A DNA stretch of 37,620 nucleotides from Bacillota bacterium. GTDB lineage: Bacteria; Bacillota_A; Clostridia; Clostridiales; Clostridiaceae. The position numbers and the translations under genes were made by a program. Where the stretch lies: contig JAKBFR010000010.1 in assembly GCA_021837545.1 (NCBI GenBank), positions 1 through 37,620 on the forward strand. The letters run 5' to 3'. The notes under the pieces were generated by a model. The model had not been told where the DNA came from and searched no databases. It saw nothing but the letters and a program-made list of their open reading frames with translations. Below, piece by piece: positions 24,560-32,889 of this stretch. Positions within the stretch are counted from its first letter, which is position 1. Every line of letters starts with the position of its first letter.

Positions 24560-26479
24560 ATGATTGTTTTAAGTTGTAAAAATATATGTAAAAGTTATGG
24601 GATAAATACGATTTTAAAGGATATAACATTTTCAATTAATGAAGGCGATAAAGTTGGAATAATAGGTTCAAACGGTGAGGGAAAAACAACTTTGTTTAAG
24701 ATACTTTCAAAAGAACTTACTCAAGATGATGGAGAAGTTTTTATAGATAAAAATAAGTCTTTAGGATATCTTGCTCAACATTTAGCATTAGATTCATGTA
24801 ATACAATTTATGATGAAATGTTACTTGTGTTTGAAGACCTTACAAAATTAGAAAATAAAATTATAGATTTGGAAGTAAAAATGAATGAGCCTTATGATGA
24901 AAAAAATGCGGCTTATCATGAAAAAATCATAAAAGATTATGGAACAGCTCAAGACCTTTATGAAAATAGAGGCGGATATACATATAAAGGGGAAATATCT
25001 CGTGTAATTAAAGGACTTGGGTTCACAGAAAATGATTTTGATAAATTGATTTCAACCTTAAGTGGAGGCCAAAAAACTAGAGTTGCTCTTTGTAAACTAC
25101 TACTTTTAAACCCAGATATATTGTTACTTGATGAACCTACTAATCATTTGGATTTAGAAGCAATTGAATGGTTAGAAGAATATTTAAAAACTTATAAAGG
25201 AACTGTAATTGTAATTTCCCATGATAGATTTTTCTTGGATTCTGTAACAACAGGTACCTTTCAGGTTATAAATGGTCATGTAAATTGTTATAATGCACCG
25301 TATACCAAATCTTTAGAACTAATGAAAAAGGATCATGATTCTAAATTGAAAGCTTATAATCTGCAACAATCAGAAATTAAAAGGCAAGAAGCAATAATAG
25401 AAAAATTTAGATCATTTAATAGAGAAAAAAGTATAAAGGCTGCTGAAAGCAGGGAGAAAGCACTTGATAAAATGGAAATTATAGATGCTCCAGATAAAGA
25501 AAAATCTGCATCGAAAATTAAATTTGAACCTTCAGTTAAAAGTGGATATGATGTACTTCATATTGAAAATTTAGCTAAGAGTTATGTTGATAAAAAATTA
25601 TTTTCTAACTTATCTTTTGACTTAAAAAGAGGAGAAAAGATTGCATTAATAGGTGAAAATGGGCGTGGTAAAACTACTCTTTTCAATATAATAATGGATA
25701 AAATTAAAAGTGATTCTGGAATTAAAGTATTAGGTGTGAATGTTAATGTTGGTTATTATGATCAAGAACAATCTAATCTTAATCAAGATAAAACAGTATT
25801 AAATGAAATATGGGACGATTTCCCTGAATTAACTACAAGTGAACTTAGGGGATTTCTTGGTTCTTTCCTTTTTAGGGGTGACGATGTATTTAAAGAGATA
25901 AATAAATTAAGTGGTGGAGAAAGATGTAGAATAAATCTTTTAAAATTAATGCTATCAAAATCAAATTTACTTCTTTTAGATGAACCTACAAATCACTTAG
26001 ATATCCCATCTAGAGAAGCACTTGAGGAAGCAATATTAAGTTATGAAGGTACATTAATTGTAATTTCACATGATAGATATTTTTTAAATAAAGTAATTCA
26101 TAGAATATTAGAATTACAAGAAGATGGGGTTCAAGAATATCTTGGTAATTATACCTATTATACTGAAAAGAAAAAAAATCCTCAAAGATTTGAAAATTAT
26201 GAAGGTTTAGCAACCGGAAAAACTAAAACTCAATTAAATGAAGAAAAGAAAAAGAAAAAAGCTTTAGATAAAGAAACTAAAGCCAAGCAAAATGAGATTA
26301 AGACTATAGAAAATAACATAAGTACAAATGAAGAAGCTCTTGAAAAACTACAAAAAGAACTTTGTAAAGAAGAAATTTACTCAAACTCAGCTGAAAGTGG
26401 AAGAGTAAATAAAGAAATTAAAGTTCTTGAAGAGATTATAGAAAAGCTCTACGAAGAATGGGAAGAAAGTTCAAACTAA
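24560..26479 (+). CDS. ABC-F family ATPase (YdiF/Uup-like)
   Basis: 639 residues with two ABC domains and no membrane part. Domain 1: Walker A GSNGEGKTTLFK (about residue 36), signature LSGGQKTRVAL, Walker B LLLLDEPTNHLD. Domain 2: GENGRGKTTLFN (about 370), LSGGERCRINL, LLLLDEPTNHLD. Linker about 245-330, and a highly charged C-terminal coiled coil (about 550-635). ABC-F proteins act on the ribosomal E site in translation or drug protection; the tail resembles YdiF/Uup types more than dedicated resistance factors. GGAGG upstream. The TAA stop is the first bases of palindromic element B, so the extreme C-terminus may have been set by that junction. Confidence 0.92.
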   Translation: MIVLSCKNICKSYGINTILKDITFSINEGDKVGIIGSNGEGKTTLFKILSKELTQDDGEVFIDKNKSLGYLAQHLALDSCNTIYDEMLLVFEDLTKLENKIIDLEVKMNEPYDEKNAAYHEKIIKDYGTAQDLYENRGGYTYKGEISRVIKGLGFTENDFDKLISTLSGGQKTRVALCKLLLLNPDILLLDEPTNHLDLEAIEWLEEYLKTYKGTVIVISHDRFFLDSVTTGTFQVINGHVNCYNAPYTKSLELMKKDHDSKLKAYNLQQSEIKRQEAIIEKFRSFNREKSIKAAESREKALDKMEIIDAPDKEKSASKIKFEPSVKSGYDVLHIENLAKSYVDKKLFSNLSFDLKRGEKIALIGENGRGKTTLFNIIMDKIKSDSGIKVLGVNVNVGYYDQEQSNLNQDKTVLNEIWDDFPELTTSELRGFLGSFLFRGDDVFKEINKLSGGERCRINLLKLMLSKSNLLLLDEPTNHLDIPSREALEEAILSYEGTLIVISHDRYFLNKVIHRILELQEDGVQEYLGNYTYYTEKKKNPQRFENYEGLATGKTKTQLNEEKKKKKALDKETKAKQNEIKTIENNISTNEEALEKLQKELCKEEIYSNSAESGRVNKEIKVLEEIIEKLYEEWEESSN

Positions 26480-26745
26480 GGTTAATTCTATAAACTACCG
26501 AAATGAAGGTCATGCATTTGTTCGGGTTACTGAGGATTTAGCTGTGAATTTCTAACAGCAGAAGTTGTGCCCATTTCCGCATGTTCCTAAGACGAGCTTA
26601 GGACAAGCAAAAATGGAACAACTTCTACTGAAGAAATATCTACAGCTAAATCCTCTGATGTAACGCCTCCACAAAAGCATGACCTTCATTTCTGATATAT
26701 ATATTTAAGATATACGTCTAACTTTAAATTGGGTATCTCTCTGTG
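26477..26745 (+). repeat. Giant palindromic element B (candidate structured RNA) behind the ABC-F gene
   Basis: Close relative of element A: similarity begins at TAAGGTTAATT (26477 here, 17965 in A), so it includes the stop codon of the ABC-F gene. The core 26500-26692 has a perfect 16-bp outer stem GAAATGAAGGTCATGC/GCATGACCTTCATTTC, GAGGATTTAGCTGT (26532-26545)/ACAGCTAAATCCTC (26642-26655), AGAAGTTG/CAACTTCT, and the tip TCCTAAG (26585-26591)/CTTAGGA (26597-26603), where A has TCCCAAT/ATTGGGA. The 3' flank TAACTTTAAATTGGGTATCT matches that of A. The outer 5' flank found in A is absent, replaced by coding sequence. Confidence 0.85.
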
Positions 26746-26780
26746 AAATACTTGCTTAAATAGATGCTACTTTAAATTTA

Positions 26781-26845
26781 TACTAATAACCCGAAAGGGA
26801 TGGTAACCGTAACAAACGCATACCATCCATTTCGGTTTATTAGTA
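26781..26845 (+). repeat. Reduced palindrome D
   Basis: TACTAATAA (26781-26789) with TTATTAGTA (26837-26845), then CCGAAA..GGATGGTA with TACCATCC..TTTCGG, loop of about 14 nt. The order ACTAA-CCGAAA-stem-ATTTCGG-TTAGT-AGTAAA parallels the base of element C, and its left flank GTGAAATACTTGC resembles the end of C. It looks like an element with its inner arms deleted. The rest of 26846-27088 is AT-rich upstream sequence with no clear promoter. Confidence 0.65.
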
Positions 26846-27088
26846 GTAAACTTTTATTTCTAGTAAATACTACATTATCATATACATCAAGTTAAAGCTA
26901 CAAAGACATAATCCATAGTATTCAATTTTCAAGAATCATAAATTATTAACTAATTCGCCAAATATAAAGTATATAAATTAATCATATTTAGAAATATATT
27001 TTAGAAAATATTAAGAATTTTTGATGATTTTTTTAAGGTATTTAAGTTAAAATTGAATTATAGTAAAAGTTAGATAGGAGATGGCATT

Positions 27089-27796
27089 TTGGAAAAGGGA
27101 ACTATTTTAATTGTTGATGATGAGAAGGAAATAAGGGATTTAGTTGATATATATCTTAAGAGTGATGGGTATGATACCATACAAGCTTGCGATGGATTAG
27201 AAGCAATTAATTTGCTACAAGAAAATGATGTGGATTTAATAATTTTGGATGTTATGATGCCTAATTTAAATGGAGTAGAGACTTGCTTGAAAATTAGAGA
27301 GCTGAAAGAAATGCCTATAATAATGTTATCAGCTAAAAGTGAAGATATAGATAAAATATTAGGACTTAATATGGGAGCTGATGATTATTTAACGAAACCA
27401 TTTAATCCATTGGAACTCGTTGCGAGGGTAAAATCTCAACTTAGAAGATCTTATAAGTTTAGCAAGAAAATAGATTTCTTATCAGAGGATGATAAGAATG
27501 TAATTCACATAGATGATTTAGTTATAAATTTAGAAACTCATGAAGTGTTATTAGGAGATAATCTGTTAAAGCTTACGCCAACAGAGTTTGATATTTTATT
27601 ATTGCTTGCACAAAGTCGCGGGAAAGTATTTTCTATAGAAAATATTTATGAGAGTGTTTGGAATCAAGAATTTATGACATCAGACAATACCGTTATGGTG
27701 CATATAAGAAAAATAAGAGAGAAAGTTGAGGAAAACCCAAGAAATCCTAGGTTTATAAAAACTGTTTGGGGGGTAGGATATAAAATTGAAAAGTAA
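27089..27796 (+). CDS. OmpR/PhoB family response regulator (VanR-like)
   Basis: 235 residues. The receiver domain (1-120) has DDE near residue 10, the phospho-acceptor Asp54 in ILDVMMPNLNG, and the conserved Lys in DDYLTKPFNPLELVARVK (about 105). The C-terminal winged helix carries LTPTEFDILLLLAQSRGKVFS and HIRKIREKVE ... IKTVWGVGYKIEK. TTG start with AGGAGATGG upstream. The histidine kinase gene overlaps its end by 11 bp, hence translational coupling. Sequence is of the VanR class, but no vanHAX genes are seen; the neighbours suggest envelope control. Confidence 0.94.
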   Translation: MEKGTILIVDDEKEIRDLVDIYLKSDGYDTIQACDGLEAINLLQENDVDLIILDVMMPNLNGVETCLKIRELKEMPIIMLSAKSEDIDKILGLNMGADDYLTKPFNPLELVARVKSQLRRSYKFSKKIDFLSEDDKNVIHIDDLVINLETHEVLLGDNLLKLTPTEFDILLLLAQSRGKVFSIENIYESVWNQEFMTSDNTVMVHIRKIREKVEENPRNPRFIKTVWGVGYKIEK

Positions 27797-29294
27797 TAAT
27801 TCAAAAAAACATACAAATTCAAACAATAATATATCGGGATTAAATATAGTAAAACGTATTGAACAGCTAGTGAGTATTACGAAGAAAAAAATTAAAAAGA
27901 GTATTAGATTTGAACTTATGATGGTTATTGGAATATGTTTTTTGATATCATTTATTTTTTATAATTTTACAAATAATCTTTTGAAAAGAGAATATACAGA
28001 GCCTAAAATTACATATGATTATGATTCTATTGAAAGAGACGCTAGTAATTTAGCTAAGCAAATTGAGTCGGAAAAAAATCTAAGTTTAGAAGATAAGGAT
28101 AAAATTAATAAGATTTTAAAAAATGTATCAAGTGGTGATAAAAGCTATATAACAGATTTGGATGGAAAAGTATTATACAAAACCACAAATGTAGTTGAAG
28201 AAAATATAGATATTTATAGTGCCTTAAAAAGTGCTATGACAAATGCAAATTATGAAAAAGTTGGAGAGGTAAAAGAGAAAAATTATATAATGCCATTGAA
28301 AGTGGGGAGTGAGAGAATTTATTTGGTATATTCAAAAATTCCAGAGGCAACCATAACATATAATACAATTAATACATCAAATTCATCTTTAGCATTAATT
28401 CTAACATTTATAGTATTTATAGTTTCTTTTGTTATTATAACAAATAATAAAATGAAGTATTTAGATGAAATTGCACTTGGTCTTAAAATAATAGCAAGTG
28501 GAAATTTAAACTATAGAATACAAGAAAAAGGTACAGATGAAATTAAGAATATAGCTTACAATATTAATTATATGGCTAAAGAAATAGGAGAAAAAATTAA
28601 TGCAGAAAGAGATGCAGAGAAAACAAAAACAGATTTAATAACAAACGTTTCTCATGATCTAAGAACCCCTCTAACATCTGTAATGGGGTATATAGGACTT
28701 GTAATTCAAAATAGGTATAAAGATGAAGATGAAATGAAGGAGTATTTAAATATAGCATTTAGTAAAGCAGAAAGGCTAAAACTGCTAATTGAAGATTTAT
28801 TTGAATATACTAAGCTAAATAATAATGGAATAACATTAACAAAAACTAAAGTTAATTTATCCGAGTTTTTATCACAACTAATAGAGGAATTAACACCTCT
28901 ATTTGATGAAAATAAATTGACAGTATATAGAAAATTTGAAACAGAAAAAATATCTGTTTTAATAGATGCCTTAAAAATGCTTAGAGTATTTGAGAATTTA
29001 ATAACTAATGCAATAAAATATTCATATAAACCAGGAGAAATATTAATAGGAGTATATGAAAAAAATAATACTGTAATTGTAGTCTTTAGAAACAAAGGAG
29101 ATCATCTTTCAAAGGAAAAAGCAGAAAAATTATTTAATAGATTTTATAGACTAGATGAATCAAGAAATACTAATACGGGGGGATCTGGGCTTGGACTTGC
29201 AATTTCAAAGAATATAGTGGAATTACATGAAGGCAAGATATGGGCTGAATCAGTAGGAGATAATATAAGCTTCTATGTACAACTAAAGTTATAA
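27786..29294 (+). CDS. Sensor histidine kinase (VanS-like)
   Basis: 502 residues. Two membrane helices (about 40-58 and 198-220) enclose an extracytoplasmic sensor domain of ~140 residues, then HAMP (about 222-275). The phospho-acceptor is His290 in NVSHDLRTPLTSVMGY; ATPase boxes are NLITNAIKYS (N box) and GGSGLGLAISKNIVELHEG (G box). TTG start overlapping the regulator gene; no separate promoter. The long Lys/Asn-rich N-terminal cytoplasmic tail (~38 residues) is unusual. Likely senses envelope stress or cell-wall ligands, inferred from its class and from the lysozyme and VanW genes that follow. Confidence 0.94.
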   Translation: MKSNNSKKHTNSNNNISGLNIVKRIEQLVSITKKKIKKSIRFELMMVIGICFLISFIFYNFTNNLLKREYTEPKITYDYDSIERDASNLAKQIESEKNLSLEDKDKINKILKNVSSGDKSYITDLDGKVLYKTTNVVEENIDIYSALKSAMTNANYEKVGEVKEKNYIMPLKVGSERIYLVYSKIPEATITYNTINTSNSSLALILTFIVFIVSFVIITNNKMKYLDEIALGLKIIASGNLNYRIQEKGTDEIKNIAYNINYMAKEIGEKINAERDAEKTKTDLITNVSHDLRTPLTSVMGYIGLVIQNRYKDEDEMKEYLNIAFSKAERLKLLIEDLFEYTKLNNNGITLTKTKVNLSEFLSQLIEELTPLFDENKLTVYRKFETEKISVLIDALKMLRVFENLITNAIKYSYKPGEILIGVYEKNNTVIVVFRNKGDHLSKEKAEKLFNRFYRLDESRNTNTGGSGLGLAISKNIVELHEGKIWAESVGDNISFYVQLKL

Positions 29295-29373
29295 TTAATT
29301 TATAATTATAGGTACTTTTTTTGGAAGTAAGTTAATATTTATAGTAGAGAAGTATTTTTTAGTCGGAGGGAAT

Positions 29374-30315
29374 ATGCAAGATAAAAACCCTAATAGTCGT
29401 TTTGGAGTGGATATAAATGAATATACCAAAAGTGTTCAATTTGATATATTGGCAACGAAAGTAGATTTTTTATATTTAAGAGCTTCAGGATCAGCCACAG
29501 GAAGATTTAGAGCTGATAAAAAATTTGTAGAATTTGCAGCTGCTAGTAGAAACTATGGAATTCCTGTTGGAGCATATCATTTTTCATTACCATCTTATGA
29601 TTTGACTGATGCTGATAGACAATGTGATGATTTTATAAATACACTGCAGGAGGGATTTGGAAACAAAGATTATGGAGATTTATTTCCCGTTATAGATGTA
29701 GAAGCACCTACAGATAAATCAATATCTACAAAAACATTAATTGATTGGATTGATAGATTTAGAAAAAGATTTGAAAGAAAAACTAGAAGAAGACTTATGA
29801 TTTATACAGGAGTAGATTTTATAGAACTTTATGATAATTTCTATATTCCAGGACGTGGTTATCCTTTGAAGAATATGCCATTATGGATTGCTATGTATAC
29901 AAAGATTCCTATTAATCCTAAGTTTCCTCCAAATGTTGGAGGATGGACTAGGTGGAGAATATGGCAATATAGTGAAGATGCAACTGTTTCAGGAATTGGA
30001 AATCCTGTTGATTCAAATTGGGGACCAGATAATATAGATCTATTAACCCAACCTGCTGTTGTTACCGGGTTACAAGCAAGATTCGAAAATGGAAACATAT
30101 ATGTTTCTTGGGATAAGAATAAAGATGTGGATTTGTTAGGATATAATATTTTTGTAAATAAAGAATGGGTAGGGACAGTTGATGAAAATACTACAAATTA
30201 TTTGATAACTAGAAATAAATTAAATATTCAAAAAAATATTCCTATAGAAGTGACAATTGAAGCTTTTGACTATGATGGAGAAACATCTAAAACTCGTGCT
30301 AAAGTAAATTTATAG
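29374..30315 (+). CDS. Glycoside hydrolase family 25 lysozyme with C-terminal fibronectin-like domain
   Basis: 313 residues. GH25 muramidase domain (about 8-225): FGVDINEYTKSVQF at the N-terminus, FLYLRASGSATG, GAYHFSLP, catalytic acidic pair in FPVIDVEAPTD (about 108), MIYTGVDFIEL and RIWQYSEDATVSGIG. Residues ~230-313 form a beta-rich module (ENGNIYVSWDKNKDVDLLGYNIFVN), a fibronectin III-like repeat. No signal peptide is visible, as in some phage or leaderless cell-wall hydrolases, so export or release by lysis is open. GGAGG precedes the ATG. Follows the kinase by 79 bp without a clear terminator, hence possible co-transcription. Confidence 0.92.
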   Translation: MQDKNPNSRFGVDINEYTKSVQFDILATKVDFLYLRASGSATGRFRADKKFVEFAAASRNYGIPVGAYHFSLPSYDLTDADRQCDDFINTLQEGFGNKDYGDLFPVIDVEAPTDKSISTKTLIDWIDRFRKRFERKTRRRLMIYTGVDFIELYDNFYIPGRGYPLKNMPLWIAMYTKIPINPKFPPNVGGWTRWRIWQYSEDATVSGIGNPVDSNWGPDNIDLLTQPAVVTGLQARFENGNIYVSWDKNKDVDLLGYNIFVNKEWVGTVDENTTNYLITRNKLNIQKNIPIEVTIEAFDYDGETSKTRAKVNL

Positions 30316-30327
30316 ATAAGGAATCTT

Positions 30328-30468
30328 AAAAAAATAACTAGTCAATATATAAGTCTATTCTGAACCATACTATACTGAAACAACGTACTTATGGTAAATA
30401 CGATAAGTGGTTAGAATGTGTTAAGATGGTACAAAATATATATAATATATTGGATTGTTATTTTTTTT
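30328..30468 (+). repeat. Terminator-like palindromic element between lysozyme and VanW genes
   Basis: 23-nt inverted ends (30328-30350 and 30445-30467; 20 of 23 paired), beginning AAAAAAATAAC and ending GTTATTTTTTTT. The interior holds ACTTAT-ggtaaatacg-ATAAGT and CCAT/ATGG. It has the ends of the short terminators at 2701 and 16616 but a 95-nt insert, and could terminate the lysozyme transcript. The rest of the gap up to 30670 contains TATAAT-like boxes near 30538 but no certain promoter. Confidence 0.65.
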
Positions 30469-30670
30469 ATATCTAAAATCTAACTCATATTTAAGATCAT
30501 ATATAATAAAATTTCTGCCATATAATAGTTTGAATATGATATAATAAAAATATTGATGAAAATTTAATGTTAGTGTAAATTTTTATTAATAATGTACCTA
30601 AAAGTAATGATAAAACATATGACTTTTAGATTGTTAAAACACTACTAATTCCTTGAAAGGAGAAGAGCGA

Positions 30671-32143
30671 GTGAAAAAAGGAACAGGAAAAAGAGCACTA
30701 GATTCCAAGAAGATTGTAAAAAAACGAAAGAATATTATGTTAGTAATAGCAGCGTTTATAGTAATAGGAGTTGCGGCATTAGCTGCATATTCATTATCAA
30801 TAAAAAGTATAGTTAAAGAGTGGGATAATAAAATATATCCAGGAGTAACCGTACAAGATGTGGATCTTGGAGGTATGACTAAAGAAGAAGCAAAAAATAA
30901 GCTTACTGAAACAGTTGAAACAGCTATAAGCAATAAAAAGTTACCTATAGTTATAGGGGACAAGCAATATGAACTTATTTATTCAGATATAATGCCAAAG
31001 TATGATATAGATATAGCAGTAGACCAAGCTTATAAATTTGGAAAAGAAAATGGAATTTTTAAGAAATATATGGCCATAAAAAATTCGGATGATGAAAAAA
31101 ATCAGATTTTATTAAGCCTTTCATATGATGAAGATCAATTAAAGGAATATGAAGAAAAATTACAAAAGGATGTTACAGAGTCAGCTAAGGATGCTACAAT
31201 CAGTGTGGAAAATGGTAAGATAGTTGTTAAATCTGGAACAGAAGGAAGAACAATAAATTTAGATGCGTTAGACCAAAAGTTGAAAGAAAGTATAAATGAG
31301 GATATTAATTCTACAGATAAAGTAACAGTAGAGTTAGAAACAACGAAACCAAGAGTAACTAACGAAGATTTATCTAAAATAAAAGGTGTAATGGGCACTT
31401 TCTCATCTAACTACGCTACATCTCCAGCCGGTAGAAGTACTAATATAGAAATAGCAACTGCTGCAATAAATGGAACTGTGGTTATGCCAGGAGAAACATT
31501 TAGTTTTAATGATATTGTAGGACCTAGAACAATTGAAAGAGGATATCAAGAAGCTGGAACATACGTAGGAAATAAAGTAGAACCAGGAATTGGTGGTGGT
31601 ATATGTCAAGTATCTACTACTATTTATAGAGCAGTAATGAAAGCTAACTTAAGATCTGTTGAAAGAACAAATCACTCTATGGTAGTAGGTTATGCACAGC
31701 CAGGACTTGATGCAACAGTTTCTTATGGGTATTTAGATTACAAGTTTAAAAATACTTATGATTTTCCAATTTATATTAAAGGAAGTACTGTAGGCAAAGT
31801 AATGATTTATAATATATATGGAGACCCTAGTGCATTAAACGGAAAAACATATGATATGGTAAATGAAGTTCTTCAAACTATACCACCTGAACCTAAGATA
31901 GTGGCAGATAGTAGTTTGCCAGAAGGTAAAGAAGTGAGTGAGGGAATAAGTATGACTGGATATAAAGCAAGATCATATCAAGTCACTTATGAAAATGGAG
32001 TGGAAGTCAAGAGGGAAGTTATAGCAACAGATAATTATGCAAGTGTTGGAATGGTGGTTAAAAAAGGAACTCAACCTGCGACAGCTGTTACGCCACCAAT
32101 ACCACAAACATTAACACCACCTGCAATAGTAAAACCAGCATAA
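30671..32143 (+). CDS. VanW family protein with peptidoglycan-binding-4-like and G5-like domains
   Basis: 490 residues from GTG at 30671; AAGGAG (30657-30662) lies 8 nt before it, so the TTG at 30653 is rejected. A basic N-terminus precedes one membrane helix (about 18-40, IMLVIAAFIVIGVAALAAY), so it is anchored with its bulk outside. Residues ~55-200 resemble peptidoglycan-binding-4 repeats (YPGVTVQDVDLGGMTKEEA). The VanW domain (~240-375) has PGETFSFNDIVGPRT, EPGIGGGICQVSTTIYRA and ERTNHSMVVGYA. A G5-like region (~395-465) and a Pro/Thr-rich end follow. Function of VanW is unclear; it occurs in VanB-type clusters and widely in clostridia outside resistance loci. Confidence 0.92.
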   Translation: MKKGTGKRALDSKKIVKKRKNIMLVIAAFIVIGVAALAAYSLSIKSIVKEWDNKIYPGVTVQDVDLGGMTKEEAKNKLTETVETAISNKKLPIVIGDKQYELIYSDIMPKYDIDIAVDQAYKFGKENGIFKKYMAIKNSDDEKNQILLSLSYDEDQLKEYEEKLQKDVTESAKDATISVENGKIVVKSGTEGRTINLDALDQKLKESINEDINSTDKVTVELETTKPRVTNEDLSKIKGVMGTFSSNYATSPAGRSTNIEIATAAINGTVVMPGETFSFNDIVGPRTIERGYQEAGTYVGNKVEPGIGGGICQVSTTIYRAVMKANLRSVERTNHSMVVGYAQPGLDATVSYGYLDYKFKNTYDFPIYIKGSTVGKVMIYNIYGDPSALNGKTYDMVNEVLQTIPPEPKIVADSSLPEGKEVSEGISMTGYKARSYQVTYENGVEVKREVIATDNYASVGMVVKKGTQPATAVTPPIPQTLTPPAIVKPA

Positions 32144-32168
32144 TAAATTAAATATTTAGAATAGAATT

Positions 32169-32225
32169 AAAACATATTTTCTTTAAAATTGAGATGAATC
32201 TATTAAAGAGAATATGTTTTTTTAT
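32169..32225 (+). terminator. Intrinsic terminator after the VanW gene
   Basis: AAAACATATTtTCTTTAA (32169-32186) pairs with TTAAAGAgAATATGTTTT, then TTTTTT; one mismatch and a 16-nt loop. Confidence 0.88.
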
Positions 32226-32326
32226 TGTAAAAAATCAGGAAACACGAAATTAGTAAATAAGTTTGATTTAAAAGTTAAAGTGATATAAGTTTTTTAATTA
32301 TATCTATATGTTTAGGGATGAATATT

Positions 32327-32355
32327 TTGACTTGTTATGAACCGTATAGTATAAT
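32327..32355 (+). promoter_or_regulatory. Sigma-A promoter for trmL
   Basis: TTGACT (32327-32332), 17-bp spacer, TATAAT (32350-32355), 52 bp before the chosen start codon. Confidence 0.8.
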
Positions 32356-32407
32356 TTTAAAATAAAAGTGGACTAATTTTTTGACAAAAATAGGAGAAGG
32401 TGAAATT

Positions 32408-32869
32408 TTGAATTTAAATATAGTATTATATGAACCAGAAATACCTCAAAACACAGGAAATATTGCAAGAACTTGTGTTCTTACAGACAGTAAATTGCAT
32501 TTAATAAAACCATTAGGATTTGAAATAAACGACAAACAAGTTAGAAGAGCAGGTTTGGATTATTGGAAAGACTTAGAATTAGAAATACATGAAAGCTATG
32601 AAGATTTTATAAATAAATACGGAGATAAAAGAATATTTTTAGCGACTACTCATGGAGGAACCCATTTTGATGAAATTGCCTTTGAAGAAGGAGATTTTAT
32701 AATGTTTGGAAGAGAATCTAGCGGAGTTCCTGAAGAAGTGCATAATAGACATGCTGGCCTTAGAGTTCCTATGATAAAATCGAGTACCAGAAGTTTAAAT
32801 TTGTCAAATACAGCAGCCATAGTTGCTTATGAAGCTTTAAGACAAATAGGATTTCCTAATATGAAATAA
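32408..32869 (+). CDS. trmL: tRNA (cytidine/uridine-34-2'-O)-methyltransferase
   Basis: 153 residues of the SPOUT class TrmL/YibK family, which methylates the ribose of wobble base 34 in certain tRNA-Leu isoacceptors. Family motifs: VLYEPEIPQNTGNIARTC at the N-terminus, LIKPLGFEINDKQVRRAGLDYW (cited as LIKPLGFEI and RRAGLDYW), MFGRESSGVPEE (SAM knot, about 100) and MIKSSTRSLNLSNTAAIV-type end (RSLNLSNTAAIVAYE). A longer frame from TTG at 32381 exists, but the AGGAGAAGGTG inside it serves the TTG at 32408 and gives the normal family length. degV follows 20 bp later. Confidence 0.93.
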   Translation: MNLNIVLYEPEIPQNTGNIARTCVLTDSKLHLIKPLGFEINDKQVRRAGLDYWKDLELEIHESYEDFINKYGDKRIFLATTHGGTHFDEIAFEEGDFIMFGRESSGVPEEVHNRHAGLRVPMIKSSTRSLNLSNTAAIVAYEALRQIGFPNMK

Positions 32870-32889
32870 ACGAAGAGGAATGAAGCTAT

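Noticed and set aside
27089..32143. Glycopeptide resistance cluster
   Set aside because: vanH, vanA/B and vanX are missing; VanR/S- and VanW-type proteins are common in clostridia without resistance.
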